Assembly: GCA_017577715.1 (NCBI GenBank)
Contig: PKRC01000001.1
Location: forward strand, 124,001 to 188,000
From: Clostridia bacterium
Lineage (GTDB): Bacteria > Bacillota > Clostridia > Caldicoprobacterales > Caldicoprobacteraceae
Length of the DNA: 64,000 bases
Reading direction: 5' to 3'
A program made the translations under genes and the position numbers. A model generated the notes under the pieces. The model was given only the letters and a program-made list of their open reading frames with translations. It did not search any database and was not told the DNA's origin. Positions within the stretch are counted from its first letter, which is position 1; every line of letters begins with the position of its first letter. Below are positions 49,261 to 58,416 of the stretch, piece after piece.

Positions 49261-50058
49261 ATGGCAAGGAAACGAAGAGCCAAAAAGTCATCTCGTGGGG
49301 TGGCTGAATGGTTTACCACCTATTCGGATATGGTGACTTTACTCTTGACGTTTTTCGTAATGCTGTACTCCTTTTCCATTATAGACATGCAAAAATGGGA
49401 AGCAGTGGTGGAGTCGTTGAGGGGAAGCATTGGGATCCTGGAAGGTGGGGCCAGCATCAGCGATATACCGGGGGTGAATCAAAGTGGGATTTCACCCGTT
49501 GATCTGGAAAAGCTTGTGGGAAACAAGATGCAGGAGGGGCATGGAAAGCAAAAGAATATTGGGCAGGTGGATCCATTTCTAAAGCTTTATGAGCAAATGA
49601 GCCAGTACATAGCTCAAAATAAAATTCCGGCACAGCTTGAGCTCTCGCCTACACAGACTGAAATCCTTATCCGCTTTAAGGATTACGTGCTATTTGATGT
49701 GGGTAAGGCCGAACTCAAGCCCGAAGCCAAGGAAATACTTGACCGAATAGCCAATATATTGCTCAATTACATTGACCAAATTGACAGAGTGCGCGTCGAG
49801 GGGCACACCGACACGCAGCCAATAAACACCATATTTTATCCTACAAACTGGGAGCTTTCGGCTGACAGGGCCATAAAGGTTGTAAGGTATTTTCAGGAAA
49901 AGCATGGTTTTCCGGGAAATAAGCTGTCCGGTGAAGGTTATGGAGAGTATTATCCCATAGCCTCAAATGAAACGGAAGAGGGAAGGGCTAAGAACAGGCG
50001 GGTTGATGTACAGATAGTGAAAGCTATCAATGTAGATAATGTACAAACTATAGAGTAA
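49261..50058 (+). CDS. motB: flagellar motor protein MotB
   Basis: A 265-residue stator subunit. ATG 49261 preferred, one base after motA. The single membrane helix contains the ion-binding aspartate (YSDMVTLLLTFFVMLYSFS, D23), followed by a plug and the OmpA-type peptidoglycan-binding domain (VRVEGHTDTQPI, NWELSADRAIKVVRYF). It anchors the stator to the cell wall. The lack of a clear Na-type signature does not allow the coupling ion to be fixed. Confidence 0.96.
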   Translation: MARKRRAKKSSRGVAEWFTTYSDMVTLLLTFFVMLYSFSIIDMQKWEAVVESLRGSIGILEGGASISDIPGVNQSGISPVDLEKLVGNKMQEGHGKQKNIGQVDPFLKLYEQMSQYIAQNKIPAQLELSPTQTEILIRFKDYVLFDVGKAELKPEAKEILDRIANILLNYIDQIDRVRVEGHTDTQPINTIFYPTNWELSADRAIKVVRYFQEKHGFPGNKLSGEGYGEYYPIASNETEEGRAKNRRVDVQIVKAINVDNVQTIE

Positions 50059-50075
50059 AGGGGTTAAGTAGGGAT

Positions 50076-50519
50076 ATGGATATGAAGAAGTTGTTGGCAA
50101 TAGTAATACCGCTTTTTGGGGTTTTATTTGTTGGGATGGGGTTTATATTGTATTTGATACTGAATCCATCAAATGCAGTTAATGGTCTTCCGCAAGATTA
50201 TGAGGATAACTTAAATAAGAAAATCTTTGTGTTTCACGATGGCCAGCCTTTTATCACCAATTTAAAGGGCGGTGACCATTATATAAAAGTAGATATATCC
50301 ATAGAAGTTGGAAACCAGAATGACGTGGATGTTTTAAACAAGAATTCGCATAAGGTAAGGGATAGGATCATTTCGATACTGCGGGATGTTTCGGAAGATG
50401 ACATAAAACGCAGCGATATTCAGGAAATTTTGAGAAATCGAATAAAACAGGAGTTAGAGGAAACCTTAAAGATTCATTCTATCATCGGCATATATTTTAA
50501 CGAATTTGTGATGCAATAA
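50076..50519 (+). CDS. fliL: flagellar basal body-associated protein FliL
   Basis: A 147-residue protein with an N-terminal membrane anchor (LLAIVIPLFGVLFVGMGFILYLIL, about 5-28) and a stomatin-like domain ending in IKQELEETLKIHSIIGIYFNEFVMQ. It surrounds the stator and helps MotAB work. Standard position before fliM. Confidence 0.9.
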   Translation: MDMKKLLAIVIPLFGVLFVGMGFILYLILNPSNAVNGLPQDYEDNLNKKIFVFHDGQPFITNLKGGDHYIKVDISIEVGNQNDVDVLNKNSHKVRDRIISILRDVSEDDIKRSDIQEILRNRIKQELEETLKIHSIIGIYFNEFVMQ

Positions 50520-50542
50520 AGGGGTAAGGGAGGTACTATTTT

Positions 50543-51535
50543 GTGGCTGAAGTACTGTCGCAGCGAGAGATTGACGCTCTCCTGGAAGCTTTTATGGCTG
50601 GGGAGGTAAACATAAACGAGATAAAGGAAGAGGCGCGCGAAAAAAAGGTTAGCGTATACGATTTTAAAAGGCCCAAAAAATTTGCCAAAGATCAGCTTCG
50701 TACCCTCCAGATCATACACGAAAACTTGGCGAGGCTGATGGGGTCGTATTTTTCGGGAATCCTGCGCACCTATTGCCAGATAGAACTGGTATCGGTGGAA
50801 CCGCAGACATACGGCGAGTTCATCAATTCACTCCCTGCTCCTGTCGTTTTGGGGATCATCGGCTTCAGGCCATTGAAGGGTTCCATAATACTGGAGTTTT
50901 CGCCCAATGTGGTGTATGCCATCATCGACCGCATGTTGGGCGGTCTGGGCTTGGCCCCTGAGAAAGTCAGGGATTTTACCGAGATCGAGATTGTGCTGAT
51001 CGAAAGGATAATAAAACAGCTTTTGCCCATTATGAACAGCTCATGGGCTAACGTAGTCAATGCTGAGTTTACGCTTGAGCACATAGAGACAAATGCCCAG
51101 TTTGCTCAGCTAATTTCGCCAAACGAACCCATTGCCATAGTAACCCTTGATGCTCACATCGGAGAGGTCGAGGGGATGATGAACATATGCATTCCTTACC
51201 TAGTCATTGAACCTATTATATCGCGGTTGAGCTCCAAGCACTGGTTCTCCACAAAGCTTGCTGAAGAAGACGAGCGCAAGTACTACCAGTTGTTAGCGGC
51301 TCAGATAGAGGCCACTCCTGTTGAAGTGAGGGCGGTGTTGGGGCAGGCCAGCATTACCATCAGAGAGCTAATAGAGCTTCAGAAAGGTGATGTCATCAAA
51401 CTGGATAAGAAAGTCGATGAGGATATCGCCATCTACGTTGGCGATGTCAAAAAGTTTTGCGGAATTGTGGGCTTGAAAAAGCATAACTTAGCTGTTCAAA
51501 TTACCAGTATATGCGAAGAAGGGGGAAAGATTTAA
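50543..51535 (+). CDS. fliM: flagellar motor switch protein FliM
   Basis: A 330-residue switch protein with GTG start behind AAGGGAGGT. The N-terminal CheY-P-binding motif is LSQREIDALLEAF; the CheC-like middle and C-terminal FliN-like (SpoA) domain follow (ATPVEVRAVLGQASITIRELIELQKGDVIKLDKKVDEDIAIYVGDVKKFCGIVGLKKHNLAVQI). It forms the C-ring with FliG and FliY. Confidence 0.97.
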   Translation: MAEVLSQREIDALLEAFMAGEVNINEIKEEAREKKVSVYDFKRPKKFAKDQLRTLQIIHENLARLMGSYFSGILRTYCQIELVSVEPQTYGEFINSLPAPVVLGIIGFRPLKGSIILEFSPNVVYAIIDRMLGGLGLAPEKVRDFTEIEIVLIERIIKQLLPIMNSSWANVVNAEFTLEHIETNAQFAQLISPNEPIAIVTLDAHIGEVEGMMNICIPYLVIEPIISRLSSKHWFSTKLAEEDERKYYQLLAAQIEATPVEVRAVLGQASITIRELIELQKGDVIKLDKKVDEDIAIYVGDVKKFCGIVGLKKHNLAVQITSICEEGGKI

Positions 51536-51538
51536 AAC

Positions 51539-52663
51539 ATGGACATGAACGAAATGTTATCCCAGGAAGAAATAGACGCTCTGCTAAGAGGTCAGGATAT
51601 TGCCATGCAACCGTCGCAGCAGCTTGCCCCGGAAGAGATTGATGCCATAGGAGAAATAGGCAACATCAGCATGGGTGCTGCGGCAACTACCCTTTCAACC
51701 CTGGTGGGCAAGAAGGTGACCATCACCACCCCTGAAGTGACTATAACCACTATTAAGGAGCTGGCAAGGCAGTATCCCATTCCCTTTGTAGCTGCAGAGG
51801 TGAAGTATACCCAAGGATTGGAAGGGACAAACATACTGATAATACAGGAGAGGGATGTCAAGATCATCACTGACCTGATGATGGGTGGAGGCGGTACCAA
51901 TATTGAGGGGGAGATTACCGACCTGCACTTAAGCGCCATAGGCGAAGTGATGAATCAGATGATGGGTTCTGCATGTACTTCATTGTCCACCATGTTCAAC
52001 AAGAGCATTTTGATATCGCCGCCCAATACTTTTATCATGGATTTCAGTGGGGATTTCTTCAATACCCTTTTTAAATCCGATGAACCCATAGTCCGGATCA
52101 ACTTTAAGATGGTGGTCGAGGGGCTTATAGATAGCTATATCATGCAGTTATTGCCTATTGATTTTGCAAAGGACTTGCTGAGCAATTTGCTGGGGCAATA
52201 CCAGCAGGCAGCTACACAGCAAGTTAGCGATGTCTCCAGCTCTCAAGAACCGTCACAGACCGCACAAAGTTCGAGAAACCAACAGGAGTATAAGGTAAGC
52301 CAACATGAGAATAAGGTTTTTGCCGAGGAGTCAAAAGCCCAGCCCATCAATGTGCAGCCTGTTTCATTTCAGCCCTTGGAGGAAAAGGCTGCAAGCGCCA
52401 ACAGGAACAATCTCGATTTGATACTGGATGTGCCGCTGCAGGTCTCGGTGGAGCTGGGGAGGACCCATAAGCTGATAAAAGAAATCCTTGAGCTCAACGT
52501 CGGTTCTGTAATAGAGCTGGACAAGATGGCCGGTGAGCCCATAGACGTGCTGGTGAACGGGAAGGTAATAGCCAAAGGAGAAGTGGTGGTAATTGACGAC
52601 AGTTTTGGCGTTAGGATTACTGATATAATAAGCCCTGACAAAAGGATATCGAGCCTTAAATGA
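51539..52663 (+). CDS. fliY: flagellar motor switch phosphatase FliY
   Basis: A 374-residue protein. N-terminal LSQEEIDALLRG resembles the FliM CheY-binding motif; a CheC-type phosphatase domain with two active helices (IGEIGNISMGAAATTLSTL and IGEVMNQMMGSACTSL) spans about 30-215; a Gln/Ser-rich linker of 80 residues and a FliN SpoA domain (about 295-374) follow. In Bacillus this class dephosphorylates CheY-P in the motor. The long linker is typical. Three bases after fliM. Confidence 0.95.
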   Translation: MDMNEMLSQEEIDALLRGQDIAMQPSQQLAPEEIDAIGEIGNISMGAAATTLSTLVGKKVTITTPEVTITTIKELARQYPIPFVAAEVKYTQGLEGTNILIIQERDVKIITDLMMGGGGTNIEGEITDLHLSAIGEVMNQMMGSACTSLSTMFNKSILISPPNTFIMDFSGDFFNTLFKSDEPIVRINFKMVVEGLIDSYIMQLLPIDFAKDLLSNLLGQYQQAATQQVSDVSSSQEPSQTAQSSRNQQEYKVSQHENKVFAEESKAQPINVQPVSFQPLEEKAASANRNNLDLILDVPLQVSVELGRTHKLIKEILELNVGSVIELDKMAGEPIDVLVNGKVIAKGEVVVIDDSFGVRITDIISPDKRISSLK

Positions 52664-52711
52664 GCCTTGTCTTTAATACGATAATATTCATGAACAAAAG
52701 GGAGGATGATT

Positions 52712-53074
52712 ATGGGGAAAAGGATTTTGGTGGTAGATGATGCCGCATTTATGCGCATGATGCTCAAGGATATACTGACCAAGAATGGATATGAAATAGC
52801 CGGCGAGGCTGAAAATGGGTTGAAGGCTGTTGAAAAGTATAAGGAACTTCAGCCAGACCTGGTTATTATGGATATTACCATGCCCGAGATGGATGGCATA
52901 CAAGCGGTTCGTGAGATTAAGAAGATAAACCCGGATGCCAAGATAATAATGTGTTCTGCTATGGGACAGCAGGCCATGGTGATCGAGTCGATACAGGCGG
53001 GAGCACGAGATTTCGTTGTTAAACCCTTCCAGGCCGAGAGGGTTATTGAAGCAGTAAAAAAGATTATTGGATGA
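52712..53074 (+). CDS. cheY: chemotaxis response regulator CheY
   Basis: A 120-residue single-domain receiver. ATG 52712 has GGGAGG seven bases upstream; ATG 52706 is too close. Acidic pair in VVDDAAF, phospho-acceptor in VIMDITMPEMDG, conserved Thr/Ser (here CSAMG) and Lys in VVKPFQ are present. Phospho-CheY made by CheA binds FliM and FliY. Position between fliY and fliO is standard. Confidence 0.97.
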   Translation: MGKRILVVDDAAFMRMMLKDILTKNGYEIAGEAENGLKAVEKYKELQPDLVIMDITMPEMDGIQAVREIKKINPDAKIIMCSAMGQQAMVIESIQAGARDFVVKPFQAERVIEAVKKIIG

Positions 53075-53433
53075 GTGTAAAGATGGAAGAGATACTCCGT
53101 GCTATAGGCATTTTAATAGCATTTATAGTCGTTTTGGCCCTGGCCTATCTAACGGCGCGGTTTGTGGGCACCAAGTTTGGCGGCTATACCAGTGGAAAAT
53201 ACATAAAGGTAATTGATCGAATCTTTTTGGGAAGGGATAAGTGGGTGTGCCTAATACAGGTGGGCAATCAATACTACATAGTGGGAATTACAGGCCAGAA
53301 TATGGAGTTTCTAGGGCAGATTACCCAGCAAGACCTGATACCCATTCATTCAGAAGAGGAAAACGGGACCTTTGCCAAGCTATTGGGGAATTATGTGAAA
53401 AAGCTAAAAGGTGAGGCGAATGGGGATGCTTAA
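53071..53433 (+). CDS. fliO: flagellar biosynthetic protein FliO
   Basis: A 120-residue protein overlapping cheY by four bases. One N-terminal membrane helix (IGILIAFIVVLALAYLTARFVG) is followed by the cytoplasmic FliO/FliZ domain (VIDRIFLGRDKWVCLIQVGNQYYIVGIT). It assists assembly of the FliPQR gate. Weak conservation is usual; position makes the call firm. It overlaps fliP by 14 bases. Confidence 0.9.
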   Translation: MSVKMEEILRAIGILIAFIVVLALAYLTARFVGTKFGGYTSGKYIKVIDRIFLGRDKWVCLIQVGNQYYIVGITGQNMEFLGQITQQDLIPIHSEEENGTFAKLLGNYVKKLKGEANGDA

Positions 53434-54190
53434 GAAGCTGCTTTTTGTGGTTATGTTGTTTGTTGTACTGATATCCTTATCTCTTATATGGGCTTACAGA
53501 GCTTATGCACAGCCCTCTATCCCCATTCCCCGTTTAGAGGTGGAGGCCGCTCAATCGCCCCAGGATGTGGTGGATAGCCTGGAAATACTGGGGATCCTGA
53601 CGGTACTAGCGCTGGCGCCTTCCATCCTCATAATGATGACTGCCTTTACCCGTATAATAATCGTATTGGCTTTTGTAAGAAATGCTTTGGGGACACAGCA
53701 GACGCCGCCCAACCAGGTTTTAATAGGGCTTGCACTTTTTCTCACTTTTTTTGTGATGGCACCTATTATGTCTCAGATAAATGAAAGTGCCATTCAACCC
53801 TATCTTAAGGGGGACATAAACCAACATGTTGCTGCCCAGCAGGCCATAAAGCCCATACGGGAATTCATGTTAAAACAGACCAGGGAGAAGGATCTGACAT
53901 TGTTTTTGGAGCTTTCAGGCCAGGAGCAACCCGATACCTATGACGATATATCTATGCGCGTGGTGATACCGGCCTTTATAACCAGCGAGCTTAAGACCGC
54001 CTTTCAGATCGGCTTTTTGATATATGTACCCTTCATCATCGTGGATATGGTGGTGGCCAGTACCCTCATGTCGATGGGAATGATGATGTTGCCTCCTGTT
54101 ATGATCTCCCTGCCCCTTAAGATACTGCTGTTTATAATGGTGGACGGATGGAACCTGGTGATTAAAAATTTGGTGGCAGGATTCAGATGA
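53420..54190 (+). CDS. fliP: flagellar biosynthetic protein FliP
   Basis: A 256-residue gate protein. ATG 53420 preferred, with AAAAGGTGAGG upstream. A signal peptide-like N-terminus ends near AYAQPSIP; four membrane segments follow, with the signature LVLALAPSILIMMTAFTRIIIVLAFVRNALGTQQTPPNQVLIGLALFLTFFVM-type block and VVASTLMSMGMMMLPPVMISLPLKILLFIMVDGW. It forms the export pore with FliQ and FliR. Confidence 0.97.
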   Translation: MGMLKKLLFVVMLFVVLISLSLIWAYRAYAQPSIPIPRLEVEAAQSPQDVVDSLEILGILTVLALAPSILIMMTAFTRIIIVLAFVRNALGTQQTPPNQVLIGLALFLTFFVMAPIMSQINESAIQPYLKGDINQHVAAQQAIKPIREFMLKQTREKDLTLFLELSGQEQPDTYDDISMRVVIPAFITSELKTAFQIGFLIYVPFIIVDMVVASTLMSMGMMMLPPVMISLPLKILLFIMVDGWNLVIKNLVAGFR

Positions 54191-54204
54191 AGGGAAGTGA
54201 TGCA

Positions 54205-54477
54205 ATGAGCCAGAGGGAGATAATAACGTTGGCGCAACAGGCCATATACACGGGGATTTTGCTGGCGGCTCCCATGCTGGGGCTGAGCCTGGTGGTAGGC
54301 CTCATCGTGGCCATATTCCAGGCCATTACGCAGATAAACGAGCATACCCTCGTTTTCATCTCCAAAATTTTGGCAGTAGCTGTTGCGCTTATCATATTCG
54401 GATCATGGATTTTAGAGACCATGGTAAATTTCACGCTCAGGCTGTATAATAGCATAAATACCATACTGGGATTGTGA
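54205..54477 (+). CDS. fliQ: flagellar biosynthetic protein FliQ
   Basis: A 90-residue protein with two membrane helices (IYTGILLAAPMLGLSLVVGLIVAIFQAITQINEHTLVFISKILAV). ATG 54205 is preferred over the upstream in-frame ATG 54187 because AAGGGAAGTGAT ends a few bases before it and the length then matches the family. Part of the FliPQR gate. Confidence 0.95.
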   Translation: MSQREIITLAQQAIYTGILLAAPMLGLSLVVGLIVAIFQAITQINEHTLVFISKILAVAVALIIFGSWILETMVNFTLRLYNSINTILGL

Positions 54478-54484
54478 ACAGAAG

Positions 54485-55276
54485 ATGCTGGATGCTCTTG
54501 GAAGGATTTTATTAAACATCGATGCTGTGCTTTTGGCGCTGGCCAGGATATCTGGCATGTTCTTCATGTCGCCGGTATTTGGTAGAAGGAACGTCCCTGC
54601 CATCTTCACCATAGGGCTTATACTGGCGCTTACCTTTATCGTAGCGGTTTATTACCCCGTTTATGATGAGGCAATGGATATAAGCTCTTACATAGAGCTG
54701 GCATTTTATATCATAAAAGAGATCTTTATTGGCCTTATCATGGGCTATGTGGTGCTGTTTACTTTTTCGGCTTTCTTGCTGGCAGGGCAGTTAATAGACA
54801 ACCAGATAGGCTTTGGCGTTGTGCATATACTGGACCCCCAGACCAACATACAGATCCCCTTAGTGGGCAATTTTAACAATGTGCTTGCCATGGTGTTGTT
54901 TTTCGCTATGGATGGACATCATGCCCTCATCAGGCTGCTGATGTATAGCTTTGAGGCATTGCCCTTGGGAAAAGCGGCATTATCTGGGGATATAGTGCGC
55001 CCGCTGTTTAACATGTTTGTGGAGTTCTTCGTGCTGGGATTCAAGATGGCGGTGCCAGCCATAGCTTCGGCCTTGTTGGCCGAGGTGGTATTTGGCATAT
55101 TGGTGAGGGCAATACCGCAGATGAACGTCTTCGTTATCGGGCTGCCCTTTAAAATACTGATAGGGCTGGTGGTGCTGTTTTCGACGGTCCCCCTATTGAT
55201 AAGCATGATGGACGGTGCCTTTAGTTCTATGTTCAAGGGAATAAGGAGCATAATACAAGGGTTGAACCTGCAATGA
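54485..55276 (+). CDS. fliR: flagellar biosynthetic protein FliR
   Basis: A 263-residue integral membrane protein with about six helices; the motif RISGMFFMSPVFGRRNVPAIFTIGLILALTF at the start and VFGILVRAIPQMNVFVIGLPFKILIGLVVL near the end are typical. It completes the FliPQR export gate. Overlaps flhB by four bases. Confidence 0.95.
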   Translation: MLDALGRILLNIDAVLLALARISGMFFMSPVFGRRNVPAIFTIGLILALTFIVAVYYPVYDEAMDISSYIELAFYIIKEIFIGLIMGYVVLFTFSAFLLAGQLIDNQIGFGVVHILDPQTNIQIPLVGNFNNVLAMVLFFAMDGHHALIRLLMYSFEALPLGKAALSGDIVRPLFNMFVEFFVLGFKMAVPAIASALLAEVVFGILVRAIPQMNVFVIGLPFKILIGLVVLFSTVPLLISMMDGAFSSMFKGIRSIIQGLNLQ

Positions 55277-56358
55277 TGCGCATGAACCTTCAGCTTTTTG
55301 CCGAGGAAAGGACCGAGAAGGCCACTCCCAAAAAGAGGAGGGAGGCAAGGGAAAGAGGCCAGGTCTTCAAAAGCGTAGAATTGAGTTCTGCCGCGACCCT
55401 TGTGATAGGGCTGTTGGCTTTAAAGCTTGCTTCCTCTTTTGTGATGGATAAGCTGTATCGGGCATATAATAGATATCTTCAAGCTGATGGCCTCATTGAG
55501 CAGCTTAATACACAGGTCGGAATTTTGGCAATGGTCAAGGAGATAGTGTATACGGTAGCACTGGCGGTGCTGCCGATATGTGGGCTGATTATGGTGGCCG
55601 GGCTGGCCATCAACTTCTGCCAGGTTGGTTTTATATTTACCACTAGGCCACTCATGCCCAATTTGAACCGTATAAACCCTCTGGAAGGCTTAAAGAGGAT
55701 ATTTTCAAAGAGAACCTTTGTTGAACTGTTAAAGTCTCTGCTGAAGCTGGCTATAGTGGGTTTCATATCCTACCAAGAGTTTATGGCCGATATAAAATCA
55801 CTTGCCCAGCTGGCTCAGTTGGGCCTTAGAAGGAGCTTTATTGTAGTGGCAAATATGGCATATAACATCGGAATCAAGATGGCAGTGGTATTCATCATAC
55901 TTGCAGTGTTCGACTATTTCTATCAATGGTGGGAGTATGAAAAGAGCCTCAGGATGACCAAGCAGGAGTTGAAGGATGAATTCAAGGAAGTGGAAGGGCA
56001 TCCCCTTATTCGCTCTCGCATCCGCGAGCGGCAAAGGCAGATTAGCTTGCGCAGGATGATGCAGGAAATACCCAAGGCGGATGTGGTCATAACCAACCCC
56101 GTACATTTCGCGGTAGCTTTGCGCTATGATCCGAAAGAACATGATGCACCAGTGGTGGTGGCCAAGGGACAGGATTATGTCGCGCTCAAGATCAAGGAGA
56201 TAGCCAAAAAGCATGGGGTGTATATAGTGGAAAACAAGCCTCTGGCTCAGATGCTATATAAATCGACCGAGGTAGGGCAAACCATACCCCCTGAGCTGTT
56301 CCGTGCGGTGGCAGAAGTTCTTGCCTTTGTTTACAGCGTGAAGGGGAAACGTATTTGA
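55273..56358 (+). CDS. flhB: flagellar biosynthetic protein FlhB
   Basis: A 361-residue export switch protein. N-terminal EERTEKATPKKRREARERGQV, four membrane segments and the C-terminal autocleavage site NPVHFAVALRYD (Asn-Pro cleavage) are all present. It switches substrate specificity from hook to filament in response to FliK. Overlaps fliR at its start and flhA at its end. Confidence 0.97.
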   Translation: MMRMNLQLFAEERTEKATPKKRREARERGQVFKSVELSSAATLVIGLLALKLASSFVMDKLYRAYNRYLQADGLIEQLNTQVGILAMVKEIVYTVALAVLPICGLIMVAGLAINFCQVGFIFTTRPLMPNLNRINPLEGLKRIFSKRTFVELLKSLLKLAIVGFISYQEFMADIKSLAQLAQLGLRRSFIVVANMAYNIGIKMAVVFIILAVFDYFYQWWEYEKSLRMTKQELKDEFKEVEGHPLIRSRIRERQRQISLRRMMQEIPKADVVITNPVHFAVALRYDPKEHDAPVVVAKGQDYVALKIKEIAKKHGVYIVENKPLAQMLYKSTEVGQTIPPELFRAVAEVLAFVYSVKGKRI

Positions 56359-56375
56359 TGGGGAGGTTTTGGAGG

Positions 56376-58412
56376 TTGAAGTTTGCAGATGTCTTCATCG
56401 CATTTATAATGGTAGCCGTCGTTCTTCTTATCATCCTACCGCTGAATGAAGTCATAATGGACATACTCCTCACCATCAATCTTTCTTTGTCGTTGATCAT
56501 ACTGTTTGTCACCCTTTACGTAAAGGAGCCGCTGGATTTTGCGGTATTTCCTTCGGTGCTCCTCATCGCCACCCTTTTTCGCTTGGCCCTCAACATATCG
56601 TCTACCAAGCTTATTCTGGGCAAAGGTTCGGCCGGAAGGGTGATCGAAACCTTTGGCAATTTTGTCGTACAGGGCAACCTGGTGGTGGGGGCCATTGTGT
56701 TTCTAATCATAATAATCGTGCAGTTCATCGTCATTACTAAAGGGGCCGAGAGAGTAGCGGAAGTCGCAGCGCGCTTTACCCTGGATGCCATGCCCGGAAA
56801 GCAGATGGCGATAGATGCCGATCTGAACGCTGGGCTCATTGACGAGAACGAGGCTAAAAGGCGCAGGCAAAGGATACAGCAGGAGGCCGACTTTTACGGC
56901 GCCATGGACGGTGCCAGTAAATTCGTAAAAGGCGATGCCATAGTGGGGATTTTGATCACCATCATAAACATAGTGGGCGGCATTATAATTGGTCTGACCA
57001 AGATGGGGATGTCTATTGAAGAGGTGCTTGAGCGGTATACCATATTGACCATAGGCGATGGGCTGGTGAGCCAAATTCCCGCTTTGCTTATTTCCACCGC
57101 TACCGGCATTATCGTCACCAGAGCAGCTTCCGAATCCAATTTGGGACGGGACCTGGTTAAGCAGGTAACTGATCAGCCTCTGGTGCTTATACTGGCATCG
57201 GTTCTTCTGTTTGTTATGGGTTTTTTCCCGGGCTTTCCGCGCTGGATACTGTTTATAATGGGGGCTGGCATGGCCTATATGGGTTATATCATGATGCGGG
57301 CCTCCAAAGAGGCGTTGGCGGCTGCTGCTGGGCAGGAGGCTACTTCCGAGAATGTACTGGAGGAGATGCGAAAGCCCGAAAATGTAATGCAGCTCTTGGA
57401 AATTGACCCCCTGGAAGTCGAATTTGGCTATGGCCTTATACCCTTGGCTGACGTCAACCAGGGCGGAGATCTGCTGGACAGGATAGTCATGATACGAAGG
57501 CAAATGGCCTTGGACCTAGGTCTCATCGTGCCGGTAATAAGGCTGAGGGACAACATACAGCTAGATCCCAACGAATACGTCATAAAGGTGAAGGGAGTGG
57601 AGGTGGCCAGGGGGCAGGTTTTGCCCGACCATCTACTGGCCATGGATCCGGGGACCGTTGAGCAGCCCATAGATGGCATCGATACAGTGGAACCCGCTTT
57701 TGGCTTGCCCGCTAAATGGATAAAGGAGCATCAGAGGGAAAAGGCCGAGATGCTGGGCTATACTGTGGTGGATGCACCTTCGGTTATATCCACCCACCTT
57801 ACTGAGGTCATCAGAAAGCACGGCTATGAGCTTATCAATCGGCAGGACGTACAGACCATGCTGGATAACTTGAAGGAAAAGTATCCGGCATTGGTGGAGG
57901 AAGTGGTGCCAAAAACTTTGAGCCTTGGCGAGGTCCAAAAAGTTCTGTCCAACCTGATAAAGGAAAACGTGCCCATACGAGACATGGTTACCATACTGGA
58001 AACGCTGGCTGACTACGGCAATATAACCAAAGATCCCGACATGCTGACCGAATATGTGCGTCAGGCCCTATCCCGCACCATTACGTTGAGATTTGTGCCC
58101 GACAAAAAGGCAAAAGTTTTAACGCTTGCCCCTGAGCTTGAAAAGGCCATAATGGATAGCGTTCAGCAAACCGAACACGGTTCTTATTTGGCTTTAGAAC
58201 CCAATAAGGTGCAATCCATATTTAAAAGCCTCACCAAGGAGCTGGAAAAGTTCACTTCTCTAGGCTTGCAGCCCATAGTGTTGACAGCGCCGGTGGTGAG
58301 GATGTATTTTAAGAAGCTGACCGAGCAGGTGGCGCCCGACTTGGTGGTTTTGTCATATAATGAGCTGGATAGCTCGGTGGAGATACGGTCAGTGGGGGTG
58401 GTGAAAGCTTAA
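56376..58412 (+). CDS. flhA: flagellar biosynthesis protein FlhA
   Basis: A 678-residue export protein with eight membrane helices (about 1-310) and a large cytosolic ring domain. The FHIPEP-type motif region AARFTLDAMPGKQMAIDADLNAGLIDENEAKRRRQ is intact. TTG 56376 (MKFADVFIAF) is preferred since GGGAGG precedes it and homologues begin there; an in-frame TTG/ATG at 56355/56358 gives seven extra residues. It is the proton/Na-driven component of the gate. Confidence 0.96.
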   Translation: MKFADVFIAFIMVAVVLLIILPLNEVIMDILLTINLSLSLIILFVTLYVKEPLDFAVFPSVLLIATLFRLALNISSTKLILGKGSAGRVIETFGNFVVQGNLVVGAIVFLIIIIVQFIVITKGAERVAEVAARFTLDAMPGKQMAIDADLNAGLIDENEAKRRRQRIQQEADFYGAMDGASKFVKGDAIVGILITIINIVGGIIIGLTKMGMSIEEVLERYTILTIGDGLVSQIPALLISTATGIIVTRAASESNLGRDLVKQVTDQPLVLILASVLLFVMGFFPGFPRWILFIMGAGMAYMGYIMMRASKEALAAAAGQEATSENVLEEMRKPENVMQLLEIDPLEVEFGYGLIPLADVNQGGDLLDRIVMIRRQMALDLGLIVPVIRLRDNIQLDPNEYVIKVKGVEVARGQVLPDHLLAMDPGTVEQPIDGIDTVEPAFGLPAKWIKEHQREKAEMLGYTVVDAPSVISTHLTEVIRKHGYELINRQDVQTMLDNLKEKYPALVEEVVPKTLSLGEVQKVLSNLIKENVPIRDMVTILETLADYGNITKDPDMLTEYVRQALSRTITLRFVPDKKAKVLTLAPELEKAIMDSVQQTEHGSYLALEPNKVQSIFKSLTKELEKFTSLGLQPIVLTAPVVRMYFKKLTEQVAPDLVVLSYNELDSSVEIRSVGVVKA

Positions 58413-58416
58413 AGCT